NCBI GenBank assembly: GCA_019637635.1
Contig: JAHBVI010000005.1
Location: forward strand, 41,575 to 105,574
DNA length: 64,000 bases
Source of the DNA: Anaerolineae bacterium
GTDB lineage: Bacteria > Chloroflexota > Anaerolineae > Promineifilales > Promineifilaceae
Direction of reading: 5' to 3'
Shown here: positions 26,747 through 35,546 of the stretch, piece after piece
How positions within the stretch are numbered: the stretch's first letter is position 1
Layout of the letters: each line of letters begins with the position of its first letter
Notes under the pieces: generated by a model
Seen by the model: only the letters and a program-made list of their open reading frames with translations
The model's database searches: none
What the model was told of the DNA's origin: nothing
Position numbers and translations under genes: made by a program

Positions 26747-27688
26747 CTACAGCCAGCCTTGTTCGTCAGCTTTGGCAGCAATCAACTCGGCCAGTTGTTT
26801 CATAAAAACGGGATCGGTATTCAGGGCCGACGGCCGTACCAACCGCACCCCACATTCCTTTGCCACCGCCTGCGCCTGAATGTCAATATCAAACAAAATC
26901 TCCACATGATCACAGACAAAACCGACGGGTACAGAGACGATATTTTTGATGCCTTTGGACACCAGTTCCGGGATGTACTCCTGCAACTGCGGCCCCAGCC
27001 ACGGCTCCGGACTGCGCCCCGCCGACTGGTAGCTCCACGACCAATGCGTATCGGGCAGCCCGGCCTGGGCGGCCACCAGCCGCGCCGTTTCGCGCAGTTG
27101 GCTGTCATACGGATCGCCCATTTTCAGGATGCGCTCTGGCAAGCTGTGGGCACTGAAAATGACGTGGACATCCGCCCGTTCCGCTTCGGGCCATTCGTGC
27201 AGCCCGGCCTGCACCCGCTCCGCCAGCGGGCCAATCAGCCCCGGTACGTTGTGGTAGCTAAGGATGTGGGCAAATTCGATACGGCCGTGAAACATCCGCA
27301 GCCCCGCCTCGATTTTGTCGTGATATTTGGCAATGCTCAATTTGCTGAAATGGGGGGCCAACACCAGGCTCACAGCGCGGCTGATGCCGTCGTCCAGCAT
27401 CTCCCGCACCGTATCCTCAATCCAGGGCGACCAGTGGCGCATTCCCAGATACACCTTAAACCTGCCAGGATCAAGATGTTCGCGGATCGCCTCCACCTGT
27501 GCCGTTGTAAATTCCAGCAGCGGTGATTTACCGCCAATCTGGGTGTAGTTGTGGGTGATCTCTTCCAGGACGGAGGGGGTAGTGACACGGCCGTGCCGGA
27601 TGTCCGCCAGGTAACCCGGAATCTCCTCTAAATTATTCGGCCCGCCGTAGGCCATGATCAAGATGCCAATTGGGTTGTTCATAGTCAT
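26747..27688 (-). CDS. hemH: Ferrochelatase / coproporphyrin III ferrochelatase
   Basis: 313 residues. It shows ILIMAYGGPNNLEEIPGYL, the catalytic His in IFSAHSLPERI, and the acidic metal-path motif GFVCDHVEILFDIDIQA. It inserts Fe2+ into a porphyrin. With HemQ and HemY in the same cluster, coproporphyrin III is the expected substrate (CpfC role). The longer frame starts with MTHHASRITHHE, encoded by a GTGATGC repeat; I start at ATG 27688, with ATG 27682 also possible. It follows hemE by 55 bases that hold the repeat. Confidence 0.9.
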   Translation of the reverse strand: MTMNNPIGILIMAYGGPNNLEEIPGYLADIRHGRVTTPSVLEEITHNYTQIGGKSPLLEFTTAQVEAIREHLDPGRFKVYLGMRHWSPWIEDTVREMLDDGISRAVSLVLAPHFSKLSIAKYHDKIEAGLRMFHGRIEFAHILSYHNVPGLIGPLAERVQAGLHEWPEAERADVHVIFSAHSLPERILKMGDPYDSQLRETARLVAAQAGLPDTHWSWSYQSAGRSPEPWLGPQLQEYIPELVSKGIKNIVSVPVGFVCDHVEILFDIDIQAQAVAKECGVRLVRPSALNTDPVFMKQLAELIAAKADEQGWL

Positions 27689-27740
27689 CTCGTGATGCGT
27701 GATGCGTGATGCGTGATGAGTCACGGGTCACGCATCACGT
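27689..27740. repeat. GTGATGC tandem inverted repeat
   Basis: CGTGATGCGTGATGCGTGAT is followed by CACGGGTCACGCATCACG. It forms the 5' leader of hemH and could hide or alter its translation start. Confidence 0.85.
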
Positions 27741-27743
27741 CAG

Positions 27744-28793
27744 TTATTTACTCGTTCTCTCGTGTACATACTCCACCAGCCGCTTTACATTCTCCACCGG
27801 CGTCTCCTTGAAGATGCCGTGGCCGAGATTAAAGATGTGTCCGGCACGGCCGTTGGCCCGCGCCAGCACATCATCCACCTGAAATTTGAGTTCCCGCCAG
27901 GGGGCCAGCAGTGTCATCGGGTCTAAATTGCCCTGGATCGCTTTGTCCAGGCCAATCCGCGCCCATAGTTCGTCAAGCGGCAAATGCCAGTCCACGCCAA
28001 TGACCGTCCCGCCGCATTTGGCCACCTCTTCGATGTAAGGCGACGTGCCGGTGCTGAAGTTGATGACGGGCACATTGGCCCGCGCCAATTGCTGAAACAG
28101 TTTGGTGTTGTAAGGCTGCACAAAACGGATGTAATCCTGTTTGCTCAGGGCGTGCCCGGCCCAGGAGTCAAATAGTTGCAGAGCCGACGCGCCCGCTTTG
28201 GCCTGCGCCAGCAGGTAATCGGCCTGCACCGTCACCAGTTTGTCCATCAGCCGCCCCCAGGCCGCCGGTTCGCTGACCATCAGCGACTTGGTGCGCTGGT
28301 ACGTCTTGGAGCCGCCGCCTTCAATGGCATAGCTGGCCAGCGTAAACGGCGCACCGGCAAAGCCGATCAACGGGATACCGCGCGGCTGCAATTCGGCCGT
28401 CACCAGTTCAATCGCTTTCAATGTCCCGGCCATCGTTTCGGCGGCGGGTGGGGTGGCGAGCAGGTCAATGTCATACGGCCGTTGCAACCGATTATGCAGC
28501 ACCGGCCCTTCCCCCTGGGCAAATTCCAGCTTCAAGCCCATGCCCACCAGCGGCGGCAAAATGTCCGAGAAAATAATGGCCGCGTCCATGTCAAAGGCGT
28601 TGATCGGTTGTAAGGTAATTTCGGCCGCCAGTTCCGGCGTGTGGATACACTCCAGCATCGAATGTTTGGCCCGCAGTTCGCGGTACTCAGGCATATAACG
28701 CCCTGCCTGCCGCATCAGCCACGCCGGCGTAGCATCCACTGGCAGCCGGGCGCAGGCGCGTAGGAAACGGGAGGTTGGTTCTTGTGGTGTCAT
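27744..28793 (-). CDS. hemE: Uroporphyrinogen decarboxylase
   Basis: 349 residues. It shows the N-terminal signature LPVDATPAWLMRQAGRYMPE, the active-site Asp in INAFDMDAAIIFSDILPP, and GFAGAPFTLASYAIEGGGSK. It decarboxylates uroporphyrinogen III to coproporphyrinogen III, the branch point to CgoX. It sits between hemQ and hemH. An ACCGATT-type repeat separates it from hemQ. Confidence 0.95.
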   Translation of the reverse strand: MTPQEPTSRFLRACARLPVDATPAWLMRQAGRYMPEYRELRAKHSMLECIHTPELAAEITLQPINAFDMDAAIIFSDILPPLVGMGLKLEFAQGEGPVLHNRLQRPYDIDLLATPPAAETMAGTLKAIELVTAELQPRGIPLIGFAGAPFTLASYAIEGGGSKTYQRTKSLMVSEPAAWGRLMDKLVTVQADYLLAQAKAGASALQLFDSWAGHALSKQDYIRFVQPYNTKLFQQLARANVPVINFSTGTSPYIEEVAKCGGTVIGVDWHLPLDELWARIGLDKAIQGNLDPMTLLAPWRELKFQVDDVLARANGRAGHIFNLGHGIFKETPVENVKRLVEYVHERTSK

Positions 28794-28796
28794 AGT

Positions 28797-28876
28797 AGTT
28801 GGTTATTGGTAATCGGTGATCGGTAATCGGTAGTTGGTCATTCACCGATTACCGATCACCGATTACCGATTACGGA
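28797..28876. repeat. GGTAATCGGTGATCGGTAAT inverted repeat
   Basis: The left arm (GGTAATCGGTGATCGGTAAT) and the right arm (ACCGATTACCGATCACCGAT) are complementary, a heptamer tract of the ACCGATT type between hemE and hemQ. Confidence 0.85.
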
Positions 28877-29601
28877 TTTTGCCAGATTGCCTTCCCAATA
28901 AAAAACGGCCCCAGCTTTTCCAGGTACAACGAGGTTTGTTTCGTTTTCCTCATTCGCTGCACAAGTTGGGAGAGAGGGTATAGCTCTTTGCCCACCAGCC
29001 CGGCGATAAAGTCGTTGTCTTCCGCGCCCAGGCCATGGCAGGCCAGCCGAATGTCGTGCGCCAGGTCGGCTTCGCCATAGGCCCGGCCGATACCGCCATG
29101 CTCCATCAAAATGGTGCGCTGCTCTTGCGCGGAGAGCTGCTCAAACTGCCCAGAACGGCGCAACGGATACCAGACAGCCCAGGGCCAGGCCGGGTTTGTC
29201 GCTCGCTCAATGGGTCGGGTGATCAGGGTGCGCTCCAAATCCGCCTCGTAACCCAGCGAGTAGGTACGGCCGAGCATGCTCATCTCTAGGCGCGGCGTCA
29301 GCAGGTCAAACGGTTCCTGGTTCAGCAGGCGGCGCACGTCGGTCACAAAATAGTCCGGCTCCTCGCTGAAGGTCAGCAGCCCCACCCCATACGGGTCATT
29401 GAGATCGAGGTACAACACCCCATGAATGTCTGCCGCCACTAACACCCTTATCAATTCGGCCGTGTCAAACGCATCCGTAAAAACCAAAAGCTGCATAAAC
29501 AGCCGGCGATCCAGGGAAATGATCTGCTCATTCAGCTTCCCTTTTTCGCTGATGTCTATGGCGTCCGCTGGTCGTTCTATGGTTAGATTTTTTAGTGTCA
29601 T
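28870..29601 (-). CDS. hemQ: HemQ/ChdC-type coproheme decarboxylase of the chlorite dismutase family
   Basis: 243 residues. The proximal heme His is in ILMEHGGIGRAYG. The tyrosine that forms the catalytic radical in ChdC (YPMSK in Firmicutes) is retained as VWYPLRR. This supports conversion of coproheme to heme b, the last step of the coproporphyrin-dependent route. Aligning from the downstream DNDF motif, an arginine (HDIRLACHG) falls where true chlorite dismutases have the distal Arg and Firmicutes HemQ has Gln; a 4-residue insertion makes this uncertain. The heme-gene context favours ChdC. GGAG precedes the ATG. It is divergent from the Uma2 gene. Confidence 0.85.
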   Translation of the reverse strand: MTLKNLTIERPADAIDISEKGKLNEQIISLDRRLFMQLLVFTDAFDTAELIRVLVAADIHGVLYLDLNDPYGVGLLTFSEEPDYFVTDVRRLLNQEPFDLLTPRLEMSMLGRTYSLGYEADLERTLITRPIERATNPAWPWAVWYPLRRSGQFEQLSAQEQRTILMEHGGIGRAYGEADLAHDIRLACHGLGAEDNDFIAGLVGKELYPLSQLVQRMRKTKQTSLYLEKLGPFFIGKAIWQNP

Positions 29602-29676
29602 CTATTTACTCCTTCTTGACAGTTTCGCCCGGCTATTTTTACAATGGCGGTGCTTTTGGCGAAGGATTGGTGAACG

Positions 29677-30285
29677 ATGATCAGACAAGCCACACCTGCT
29701 GTTTTGCCTACAACCGAATCATGGCCGACCCAGGGTAACTGGACGTATGATGATTATTTGCGCCTGCCAGACGACGGCCGTCGCTACGAAATCATCAAAG
29801 GAGTGCTCTACGTGACCAATGCCCCTGCCTATGACCATCAATATGCTGTCAGTAAGATTTTTTATGCCCTGATGCACTTCATTGAGGCGAAAGCATTGGG
29901 CGTCGTTCTCACTGCTCCTTTTGAAATCCATTTGCCGGGCATTGCCAGACCCGTTTTGCCAGACATTTTGTTCATTGGTGCGGCGCGAGCATTACCTGAT
30001 AACGCCCGCTTTTTTGAAGGTGCGCCTGATTTGATTGTGGAAGTGCTGTCGCCCAGTACCATCCGCGTAGATCAATCCCTGAAATTGGACGCCTACGAAC
30101 AGGCTGGTGTGCCAGAGTATTGGCTGGCCGACCCCAAAACGCGGACGGTGACGATATACGCCTTGCCGATTGGGGGACAGGAATATGTGCTGCACGGCCG
30201 TTTCGGTCCCGATGAAGTCCTCACATCTCCACAATTAGCCGGTCTGGAATTACCCGTCGCCTCACTCTTCCTGCCCACCACCTGA
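29677..30285 (+). CDS. Uma2-family (DUF820) putative restriction-endonuclease-like protein
   Basis: 202 residues. A PD-(D/E)XK fold is indicated by RRYEIIKGVLYV, PVLPDILFIGAAR (the Asp), and the core PDLIVEVLSPSTIRVDQSLK (E-x-V near, K after). Uma2 proteins are highly amplified in cyanobacteria and Chloroflexota; function is unknown. It is the only plus-strand gene inside the heme cluster, splitting hemB from hemQ, so it was probably inserted there. It ends just before a heptamer repeat. Confidence 0.85.
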   Translation: MIRQATPAVLPTTESWPTQGNWTYDDYLRLPDDGRRYEIIKGVLYVTNAPAYDHQYAVSKIFYALMHFIEAKALGVVLTAPFEIHLPGIARPVLPDILFIGAARALPDNARFFEGAPDLIVEVLSPSTIRVDQSLKLDAYEQAGVPEYWLADPKTRTVTIYALPIGGQEYVLHGRFGPDEVLTSPQLAGLELPVASLFLPTT

Positions 30286-30298
30286 ACACCACTTTTTT

Positions 30299-30363
30299 GA
30301 GATTAGGAGATTGAGAGATTGAATCTCCCAATCTCTTAATCTCCTAATCTCCAATCTCCTAAC
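30299..30363. repeat. GAGATTAGGAGATTGAGAGATT inverted heptamer tract
   Basis: GAGATTAGGAGATTGAGAGA is followed by CAATCTCTTAATCTCCTAAT. It lies between convergent Uma2 and hemB genes and provides hemB's stop codon. Confidence 0.85.
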
Positions 30364-31372
30364 CTCCCACCAACCATCCCGCCGCCTCTTTCGCATGGTA
30401 CGTAATAATCACATCCGCCCCGGCGCGTTTGATGCTGGTGAGGGTTTCCAACACGGCCGTGCGCTCATCCAGCCACCCCTTTTCCGCCGCCGCCTTGATC
30501 ATGGCGTATTCACCGCTGACGTTATAAGCTGCCAGGGGCAGCGCCGGGAACTGCTGCTTCACGCGGTAAATCACGTCCAGGTAAGCCAGCGCCGGTTTCA
30601 CCATCAGGAAGTCCGCCCCTTCGGCCACATCCAGCGCCGCTTCACGAAGGGCTTCACGCGCATTGGCCGGGTCCATCTGGTGCGTTTTGCGGTCGCCAAA
30701 TTTGGGCGCGCCGTCGGCCGCGTCTCGGAACGGGCCATAAAACCCGCTGGCATACTTCACCGCATAAGACATGATGGGCAAATGCTCAAAACCGTAATCG
30801 TCCAGTTCGCGGCGGATGGCGGCGACCATGCCGTCCATCATGCCGCTAGGGGCCACGATGTCCGCGCCCGCCCCCGCATGGGAGACGGCGACCTGGCCCA
30901 ATACCTTGAGCGTCTCGTCGTTCAGCACATAGCCTTCCGGCAAATGCTCGTTCAACTGCAACTCAATGCCCGCGTTCAAAACGCCGCAATGCCCGTGATC
31001 GGTGTATTCACACAGGCAGACATCGGTGACAACGACCATCTGCGGCAGCGCGGCTTTGATGGCGCGGATGGCCTGCTGCACAATGCCGTCTTCGGCGAAA
31101 TTTTCCCGTCCCACCGGGTCTTTTTCGGCGGGCAGACCAAAGAGGATGACGGCCGTAATCCCCAACTCATAGGCGGCGCGGGCTTCGGCGACGGCCGTGT
31201 CCACCGACAATTGGGCCACCCCCGGCATGGAGGGAATAGGTTGGCGTACCCCCTCGCCGTGCCGGATGAAGAGGGGGTAGATGAAGTCGGCCGGGTTCAG
31301 TTCTGTTTCGCGCACCATCTGGCGCAGCACGGCCGTGTGCCGCAAGCGGCGCGGGCGGATGGGGATGTTCAT
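30359..31372 (-). CDS. hemB: Delta-aminolevulinic acid dehydratase (porphobilinogen synthase)
   Basis: 337 residues. The zinc-site cysteines are present ([16 protein letters not shown]), as are the active-site lysines in [16 protein letters not shown] and [11 protein letters not shown]. It condenses two ALA to porphobilinogen. Its ATG overlaps the hemD stop by four bases (ATGA), implying translational coupling. hemB would be the end of the regulator-hemA-hemC-hemD-hemB operon before the Uma2 insertion. Confidence 0.95.
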   Translation of the reverse strand: MNIPIRPRRLRHTAVLRQMVRETELNPADFIYPLFIRHGEGVRQPIPSMPGVAQLSVDTAVAEARAAYELGITAVILFGLPAEKDPVGRENFAEDGIVQQAIRAIKAALPQMVVVTDVCLCEYTDHGHCGVLNAGIELQLNEHLPEGYVLNDETLKVLGQVAVSHAGAGADIVAPSGMMDGMVAAIRRELDDYGFEHLPIMSYAVKYASGFYGPFRDAADGAPKFGDRKTHQMDPANAREALREAALDVAEGADFLMVKPALAYLDVIYRVKQQFPALPLAAYNVSGEYAMIKAAAEKGWLDERTAVLETLTSIKRAGADVIITYHAKEAAGWLVGG

Positions 31373-32229
31373 AGGGATTCCTTGTGTGGGTCATAGACAT
31401 CCGATTTTTCAAGCAACCTTTGGTTGCCGAAATCGGATGTCTGATGTTCTACTACAGCCGTTACCAACCCCTCTATCGTGTATTCTCGCGGCATTATGTC
31501 AACTTGCAGGCCGTATTTCTTCGCTTCGGCGGCAGTGGAAGGGCCGATGACGGCGACCAGGGCGGACATACGATGTTTCCAAAACATCGTATGTCTCACG
31601 ATATTGACGAAGTTGCGCACACTAGAGGGGCTGGTGAAGGTGAGTACGTCGGCCCCTTTTTCCAGTTCGGCCAGGGCTTCGGGGGTGGGCACGGCCGCGA
31701 CTGTTTCATACAGCGCGATGTCATCCACCAACGCTCCCCGTTCGCGTAGCAACGCCACAATTTCCGGGCGACCCAGGCGGGCACGGGGCAGCAAAATGCG
31801 CCGCCCGGCCACATCGCCCAGGCACATCGCCAACTGCTCGCCGGTGAATTCGTCCGGCATAAAATCTACAGAGACGCCTTTTTCTGCCAATGCTTGCTGT
31901 GTAGCCGAGCCGACGACGGCAATGCAAGGGAGATTAGAGATTGGAGATTGGAGATTAGAGGCCAATCTCCAATCTCCAATCTCTAATCTCCGAAAAAAGA
32001 ACCGCACGGCGTTGGCGCTGGTGAAGATAAGCCACGTATATTGGTCGAGTTGGGCCAGGGCATTGTCCAGTTCGGGGGCGGGCAGGGGAACAAAATCTAT
32101 GACCGGGAAACGAATGCACTGTGCGCCCATTGCTTCCAGCGGGGCGCACAACCCCTCAGCCTGCTCCGGGCTGCGGGTAACAACAATGCGTTTGCCTGAT
32201 AAGGGGGATTGCTTGATCTCCAATCTCAA
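31369..32229 (-). CDS. hemD: Uroporphyrinogen-III synthase with in-frame repeat insertion
   Basis: 286 residues. The HemD fold is recognisable from [48 protein letters not shown] and [14 protein letters not shown]. It cyclises hydroxymethylbilane to uroporphyrinogen III. Between the SANAVRFFF strand and the IAVVG strand lies a 22-residue segment ([18 protein letters not shown]) encoded by a GAGATTG inverted repeat (31928-31993), at a surface loop between the first-domain strands. The start is uncertain: GGAGG lies upstream of two TTG codons (32229, 32223), both inside repeat DNA. The C-terminal 15 residues come from another hairpin (31395-31442). Confidence 0.85.
   Translation of the reverse strand: MRLEIKQSPLSGKRIVVTRSPEQAEGLCAPLEAMGAQCIRFPVIDFVPLPAPELDNALAQLDQYTWLIFTSANAVRFFFRRLEIGDWRLASNLQSPISNLPCIAVVGSATQQALAEKGVSVDFMPDEFTGEQLAMCLGDVAGRRILLPRARLGRPEIVALLRERGALVDDIALYETVAAVPTPEALAELEKGADVLTFTSPSSVRNFVNIVRHTMFWKHRMSALVAVIGPSTAAEAKKYGLQVDIMPREYTIEGLVTAVVEHQTSDFGNQRLLEKSDVYDPHKESL
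31395..31442. repeat. Inverted repeat ACATCCGATTT / AAATCGGATGT
   Basis: Arms of 11 bp with further pairing of CAAGCAACC and GGTTGCCG in the middle give a cruciform-like structure overlapping the 3' end of hemD. Confidence 0.7.
31928..31993. repeat. GAGATTA/GAGATTG inverted heptamer tract inside hemD
   Basis: GAGATTAGAGATTGGAGATT is followed by CCAATCTCCAATCTCCAATC. It is translated as part of HemD without a stop or frameshift. Confidence 0.9.
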
Positions 32230-32416
32230 ACCTCCAACCTCAGAAGATATAAATTTGCGCTTTCTGTGAACAGGATTTGCAGGATGGGCGGATTTTTCTT
32301 CGGTGACTTGATCTGTGAATCCTGTAAATCCGTTGTCAACCGGGCATCGGATTTTGGATCGGTTGAGATTGAGAGATTACCCAATCTCCCAATCTCTTAA
32401 TCTCCCAATCTCAACA
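32219..32416. repeat. hemC-hemD gap with partial heptamer tracts
   Basis: Two clusters are present: CTCCAATCTCAAACCTCC at 32219-32242 (contains the hemD start codons) and GAGATTGAGAGATTACCC plus its inverse at 32363-32416 (contains hemC's stop). Between them lies about 110 bp of ordinary sequence. Confidence 0.7.
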
Positions 32417-33317
32417 AGGCCGCCGCCCCTTGCGCCAGGGCTTGTGCGGCTAAGTCTGCGCCGAGTTGGTGGGGGTCACGGCCGTACCCCTGCACCTCGA
32501 TCACCCGGCGTCCATTTAAAGCCGCCACCAGTCCAGTTAACATAATCTCGTCATTTTGCCGGGTGGCATAGGCCGCTACCGGCAGCGAACAACCGCTGCC
32601 CAGCCCGTCCAGAAAGGCGCGTTCGGCGTCTACGCAGCAGCGGGTTTCGGCATCGTCAATGGCTGCCAGCAGGGAGAGTACGGCCGTGTCCTCCGCCCGG
32701 CACTGCACTGCCAGCGCCCCCTGTCCGGGAGCGGGCAGCATGATGTCCAGGGGCAGGTATTGGGCAATGTGGTTTTCCAGCCCCAGGCGGATGAGTCCGG
32801 CCGCTGCCAGGACGGCGGCGTCGTATGGCCCTTCCTGTACTTTGCGCAGACGGGTGTCCACGTTGCCGCGAATAGATTGGATGTTCAGGTCGGGGCGGGC
32901 GTGTAGCAGTTGAGCCTGGCGGCGCAGGCTGCTGGTACCTACAGTGGCTCCCAGAGGGAGACTGCCCAACGTCCACTTTTCCCGCGCCACCAGCACATCG
33001 CGCACATCGGCGCGCGGTGAAATCGCGCCCACTGTCAGCCCGGCGGCGTCGGCCACGGGCAGGTCTTTGAGGGAATGGACGGCAATGTCAATACGGCCGT
33101 CCATCAACGCGGCTTCCAATTCGGCCGTAAACAGCCCCTTGCCGCCAATTTCCGGCAATGGTTTGTCCAGCGTCTTGTCACCCTGGGTAACAAATGTTTC
33201 CAGTTGGCACACCAGACCAGGCCACGCTTCTTCTAATTCCCGCTTGACATAATCCGTTTGCCACAGTGCCAGTTGTGACGTGCGGGTGCCTATGATGATG
33301 GTTTTTCTGGGGAGCAT
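32397..33317 (-). CDS. hemC: Hydroxymethylbilane synthase (porphobilinogen deaminase)
   Basis: 306 residues. It shows IIIGTRTSQLALWQTDYVKR, the catalytic Asp region SLKDLPVADAAG, the anchor arginines GTSSLRRQAQLLHARPD, and the dipyrromethane cofactor Cys in LGSGCSLPVAAYA. It polymerises four porphobilinogens. ATG 33317 (MLPRKT) matches the family start; the longer frame reads into repeat DNA. The C terminus RLGD and stop are repeat-encoded. Confidence 0.95.
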   Translation of the reverse strand: MLPRKTIIIGTRTSQLALWQTDYVKRELEEAWPGLVCQLETFVTQGDKTLDKPLPEIGGKGLFTAELEAALMDGRIDIAVHSLKDLPVADAAGLTVGAISPRADVRDVLVAREKWTLGSLPLGATVGTSSLRRQAQLLHARPDLNIQSIRGNVDTRLRKVQEGPYDAAVLAAAGLIRLGLENHIAQYLPLDIMLPAPGQGALAVQCRAEDTAVLSLLAAIDDAETRCCVDAERAFLDGLGSGCSLPVAAYATRQNDEIMLTGLVAALNGRRVIEVQGYGRDPHQLGADLAAQALAQGAAALLRLGD

Positions 33318-33327
33318 TGCGAAATTT

Positions 33328-33388
33328 CGGAGATTGGAGATTAGAGATTGCTTCAGTCTCAATCTCTAATCTCCAATCTCTAATCTTT
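33328..33388. repeat. GAGATTG/GAGATTA inverted heptamer tract
   Basis: It lies just upstream of hemC. GGAGATTGGAGATTAGAGAT faces CAATCTCTAATCTCCAATCT. Confidence 0.85.
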
Positions 33389-33474
33389 AGTCGCAAAAGG
33401 GGATAACAGGATGGACACGGCCACTTTTCTCCTTCTTCTCGTGTAAAGGCCCGGCCATCCTGTTGGCCCACATT

Positions 33475-34728
33475 CTACGATAAATGTTCCGGTAATCCAA
33501 AGAGTTCGCGCACGGCCGTGGCGTATTCACCCGCCTGCTGATGGCCTGCTTTTTCCTTCAGGCGGATGGTCGGCTCGTGCAGCAATTTGTTCACTAATGA
33601 GTGCGAAAAGCGTTGCAGGTGGGCCATCGTCTGTTCGTCCACGTCTCCCAAATGGCGCAGAGCGCGTTCCAATTCCGTCTCCCGAATTTGCTCCGCTTTG
33701 CGCCGCATTTCCAGGATGAGCGGCTTGACAGTTAACTCGACATAATGTGTGCTTAACTGTTCTGTCTCGGCGGCGATAATGTGCTCTACTTGCGGAATTT
33801 CCGCCGTTCGCGCCGCCAGCGAGTCATCCAGCGTGGCCTGCAAATCGTCCAGGCTGTACAGGCGGACGTGCGGCAGGGCAGCCACGGCCGTGTCCACATT
33901 ACGCGGCACAGCGATATCCACGATGAGCAACGGCCGTTCCCGCTCCCCAATTGTCTTTATGTCAACAATGGGTTGCGGGCTGTATGTGGCTGTGATCACC
34001 ACATCGGCCGCCTGAATCGCCTGGGGCAGTTCGTCCAGGCTGTAGGCACGGCCGTTGAAGGGGGCGACGGCCGTTTCCGCCCGGCTTTTGGTGCGATTGG
34101 CAACCGATACCTGCGTCAGCCCACGCGCCCGCAGTGCCTTCAGCGCCAGTTGGCCCATTTCGCCAACGCCTACTACCAAAATGGCGCGGTGGGCCAGACC
34201 GCCCAACGCCTGCTGCGCCAGCGCGATAGCTACCGAACTGACGCTGGCGGGATTGCTGCTGATGGCGGTTTCGGTGCGGGCGCGTTTGCCGGCGCGGATG
34301 GCCGTTTTGAAGAGGGCGTCCAGGATGGGGCCAATGGTGCGTTGGGCGACGGCCGTCACATACGCATCTGTCACCTGCCCCAAAATCTGCGGCTCACCCA
34401 ACACCAATGAATCCAACCCGCAGGCAACCCGCAGCAGGTGGTGGACGGCCGTGTCGCCCGCCAAAAAGTAGACATAATCTTCGAGTTCGGCCGGGTCTAA
34501 CTGCTGTGTTTGCGCCAGTAAGTTGAGCAGTGGCGCTGCCGCAGCGGTTTCGCCGGGCTGGATGACGGCGTATAGCTCAATGCGGTTGCAGGTGGAAATC
34601 AGCGCCAGTTCGGTCACGGCCGTAGGCATGTGCCCGGCCAACGTCGCCAATGAACAGTTTAACCGCTCACGCAGGGCCACCGGGGCCGTCTGGTGATTAA
34701 GACCCAGGCATAAAATCGGGGGCATCAT
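33475..34728 (-). CDS. hemA: Glutamyl-tRNA reductase
   Basis: 417 residues. The catalytic cysteine is in LISTCNRIELYAVI; the NADPH motif is LVVGVGEMGQLALKALRARG; the C-terminal dimerisation helix contains RRKAEQIRETELERAL. It reduces glutamyl-tRNA to glutamate-1-semialdehyde, the committed step of the C5 pathway. Its start lies 32 bases inside the regulator gene upstream, with GAGG as RBS, so translation is probably coupled and abundance may track the regulator. Confidence 0.95.
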   Translation of the reverse strand: MMPPILCLGLNHQTAPVALRERLNCSLATLAGHMPTAVTELALISTCNRIELYAVIQPGETAAAAPLLNLLAQTQQLDPAELEDYVYFLAGDTAVHHLLRVACGLDSLVLGEPQILGQVTDAYVTAVAQRTIGPILDALFKTAIRAGKRARTETAISSNPASVSSVAIALAQQALGGLAHRAILVVGVGEMGQLALKALRARGLTQVSVANRTKSRAETAVAPFNGRAYSLDELPQAIQAADVVITATYSPQPIVDIKTIGERERPLLIVDIAVPRNVDTAVAALPHVRLYSLDDLQATLDDSLAARTAEIPQVEHIIAAETEQLSTHYVELTVKPLILEMRRKAEQIRETELERALRHLGDVDEQTMAHLQRFSHSLVNKLLHEPTIRLKEKAGHQQAGEYATAVRELFGLPEHLS

Positions 34729-35332
34729 AAACCTCGGCTACCGCCAGATGGACGGCGTTGAGCAGGGTATTAATGCGCCGCAGCAGGCGCACATTGGCTT
34801 CGGGGCGGATGTTGACGTTTTCCGGCAGTTGCAGCGCCGACTCGATCATGGTGTCGCGGAAGAACATGGAGGCTTGCAGGGCATCGGTGAGGGGCATGTT
34901 GATCTGGCGGCAGGTACGGCCGTATTCGCCGCCAATGCGCCGCGCTTCGTCAATCAATCGTTCGTCATCCCCATTGGAAATGTATTGCAGCGTCAGCGCC
35001 ATGAGCTGCCGCCCCAGCAGCCGGTTGCGTTCACGGGTGGAGTCATCCAGCGCCGTCAACCAGTGGGCGTCCTGGTGGGCCATAATCTCCTGGCGGGTGA
35101 CCACCAGCGCCCGGTCGGCCCACGCCTGCTCAAAGCCGCTGCTGCGGCGCAGGCCGTGCCGCCCCTGGGCAAACTGGTCAATGTCGGTCAGGGCAAAACG
35201 GCGATGCCCGCCCGGAGTTAACATAATCGGAATGTCGCCGTTATCCGCCCAGCGCCGTAGCGTGGTGGGGTGTACATTCAGCCGTTTGGCGGCGTCACTG
35301 AGGGAGAGCCATTGGTCGGTGTCGGTATTCAT
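34697..35332 (-). CDS. MerR/excisionase-like HTH regulator with helical C-terminal domain
   Basis: 211 residues. The N-terminal HTH is LSLSDAAKRLNVHPTTLRRW with the GGHRRF wing typical of MerR/BldC. The C-terminal half is an all-alpha RsbRD-like domain (LLGRQLMALTLQYISNGDDE) that might bind a ligand or a partner. It overlaps hemA by 32 bases and heads the hemA-C-D-B operon, so a heme- or precursor-responsive regulator is the natural guess. No metal-binding cysteines are seen. Confidence 0.75.
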   Translation of the reverse strand: MNTDTDQWLSLSDAAKRLNVHPTTLRRWADNGDIPIMLTPGGHRRFALTDIDQFAQGRHGLRRSSGFEQAWADRALVVTRQEIMAHQDAHWLTALDDSTRERNRLLGRQLMALTLQYISNGDDERLIDEARRIGGEYGRTCRQINMPLTDALQASMFFRDTMIESALQLPENVNIRPEANVRLLRRINTLLNAVHLAVAEVYDAPDFMPGS

Positions 35333-35337
35333 AGTGG

Positions 35338-35395
35338 TAATCCGTAATCGGTAATCGGTAATCGGTTAACGGATTACAGACTTCGGATTACGATA
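35338..35395. repeat. GTAATCGGTAATCGGTAATC inverted repeat
   Basis: GTAATCCGTAATCGGTAATC is followed by TAACGGATTACAGACTTCGG. It is upstream of the regulator start and may form part of the operon's leader. Confidence 0.75.
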
Positions 35396-35483
35396 TAAAT
35401 CTCACTAAATTGATAAAAATCTATGTAAATCTATGCGGTTGTGAAAATTTTACCAGGGTTAAATCTGGCGTCAACTATGAGGA

Positions 35484-35546
35484 ATGGTAATTAAGTAATT
35501 AGGCAATTGAGTAATTACCCAATTACTCAATTACCAACTTACTCAT
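35484..35546. repeat. GGTAATTAAGTAATTAGGCA inverted repeat
   Basis: AATT-centred heptamers (GTAATTG, GCAATTG) on the left face CCAATTACTCAATTACCAAC on the right. The right arm encodes KLVIE and the stop of hemY. Confidence 0.8.

Noticed and set aside
26699..27526. 275-codon plus-strand frame opposite hemH and hemL
   Set aside because: It crosses the 5' end of hemL and most of hemH on the antisense strand and has no RBS or family match.
28870..29601. Calling the HemQ homologue a true chlorite dismutase
   Set aside because: It sits in a complete heme operon and keeps the decarboxylase tyrosine; only one residue hints otherwise and its alignment is uncertain.
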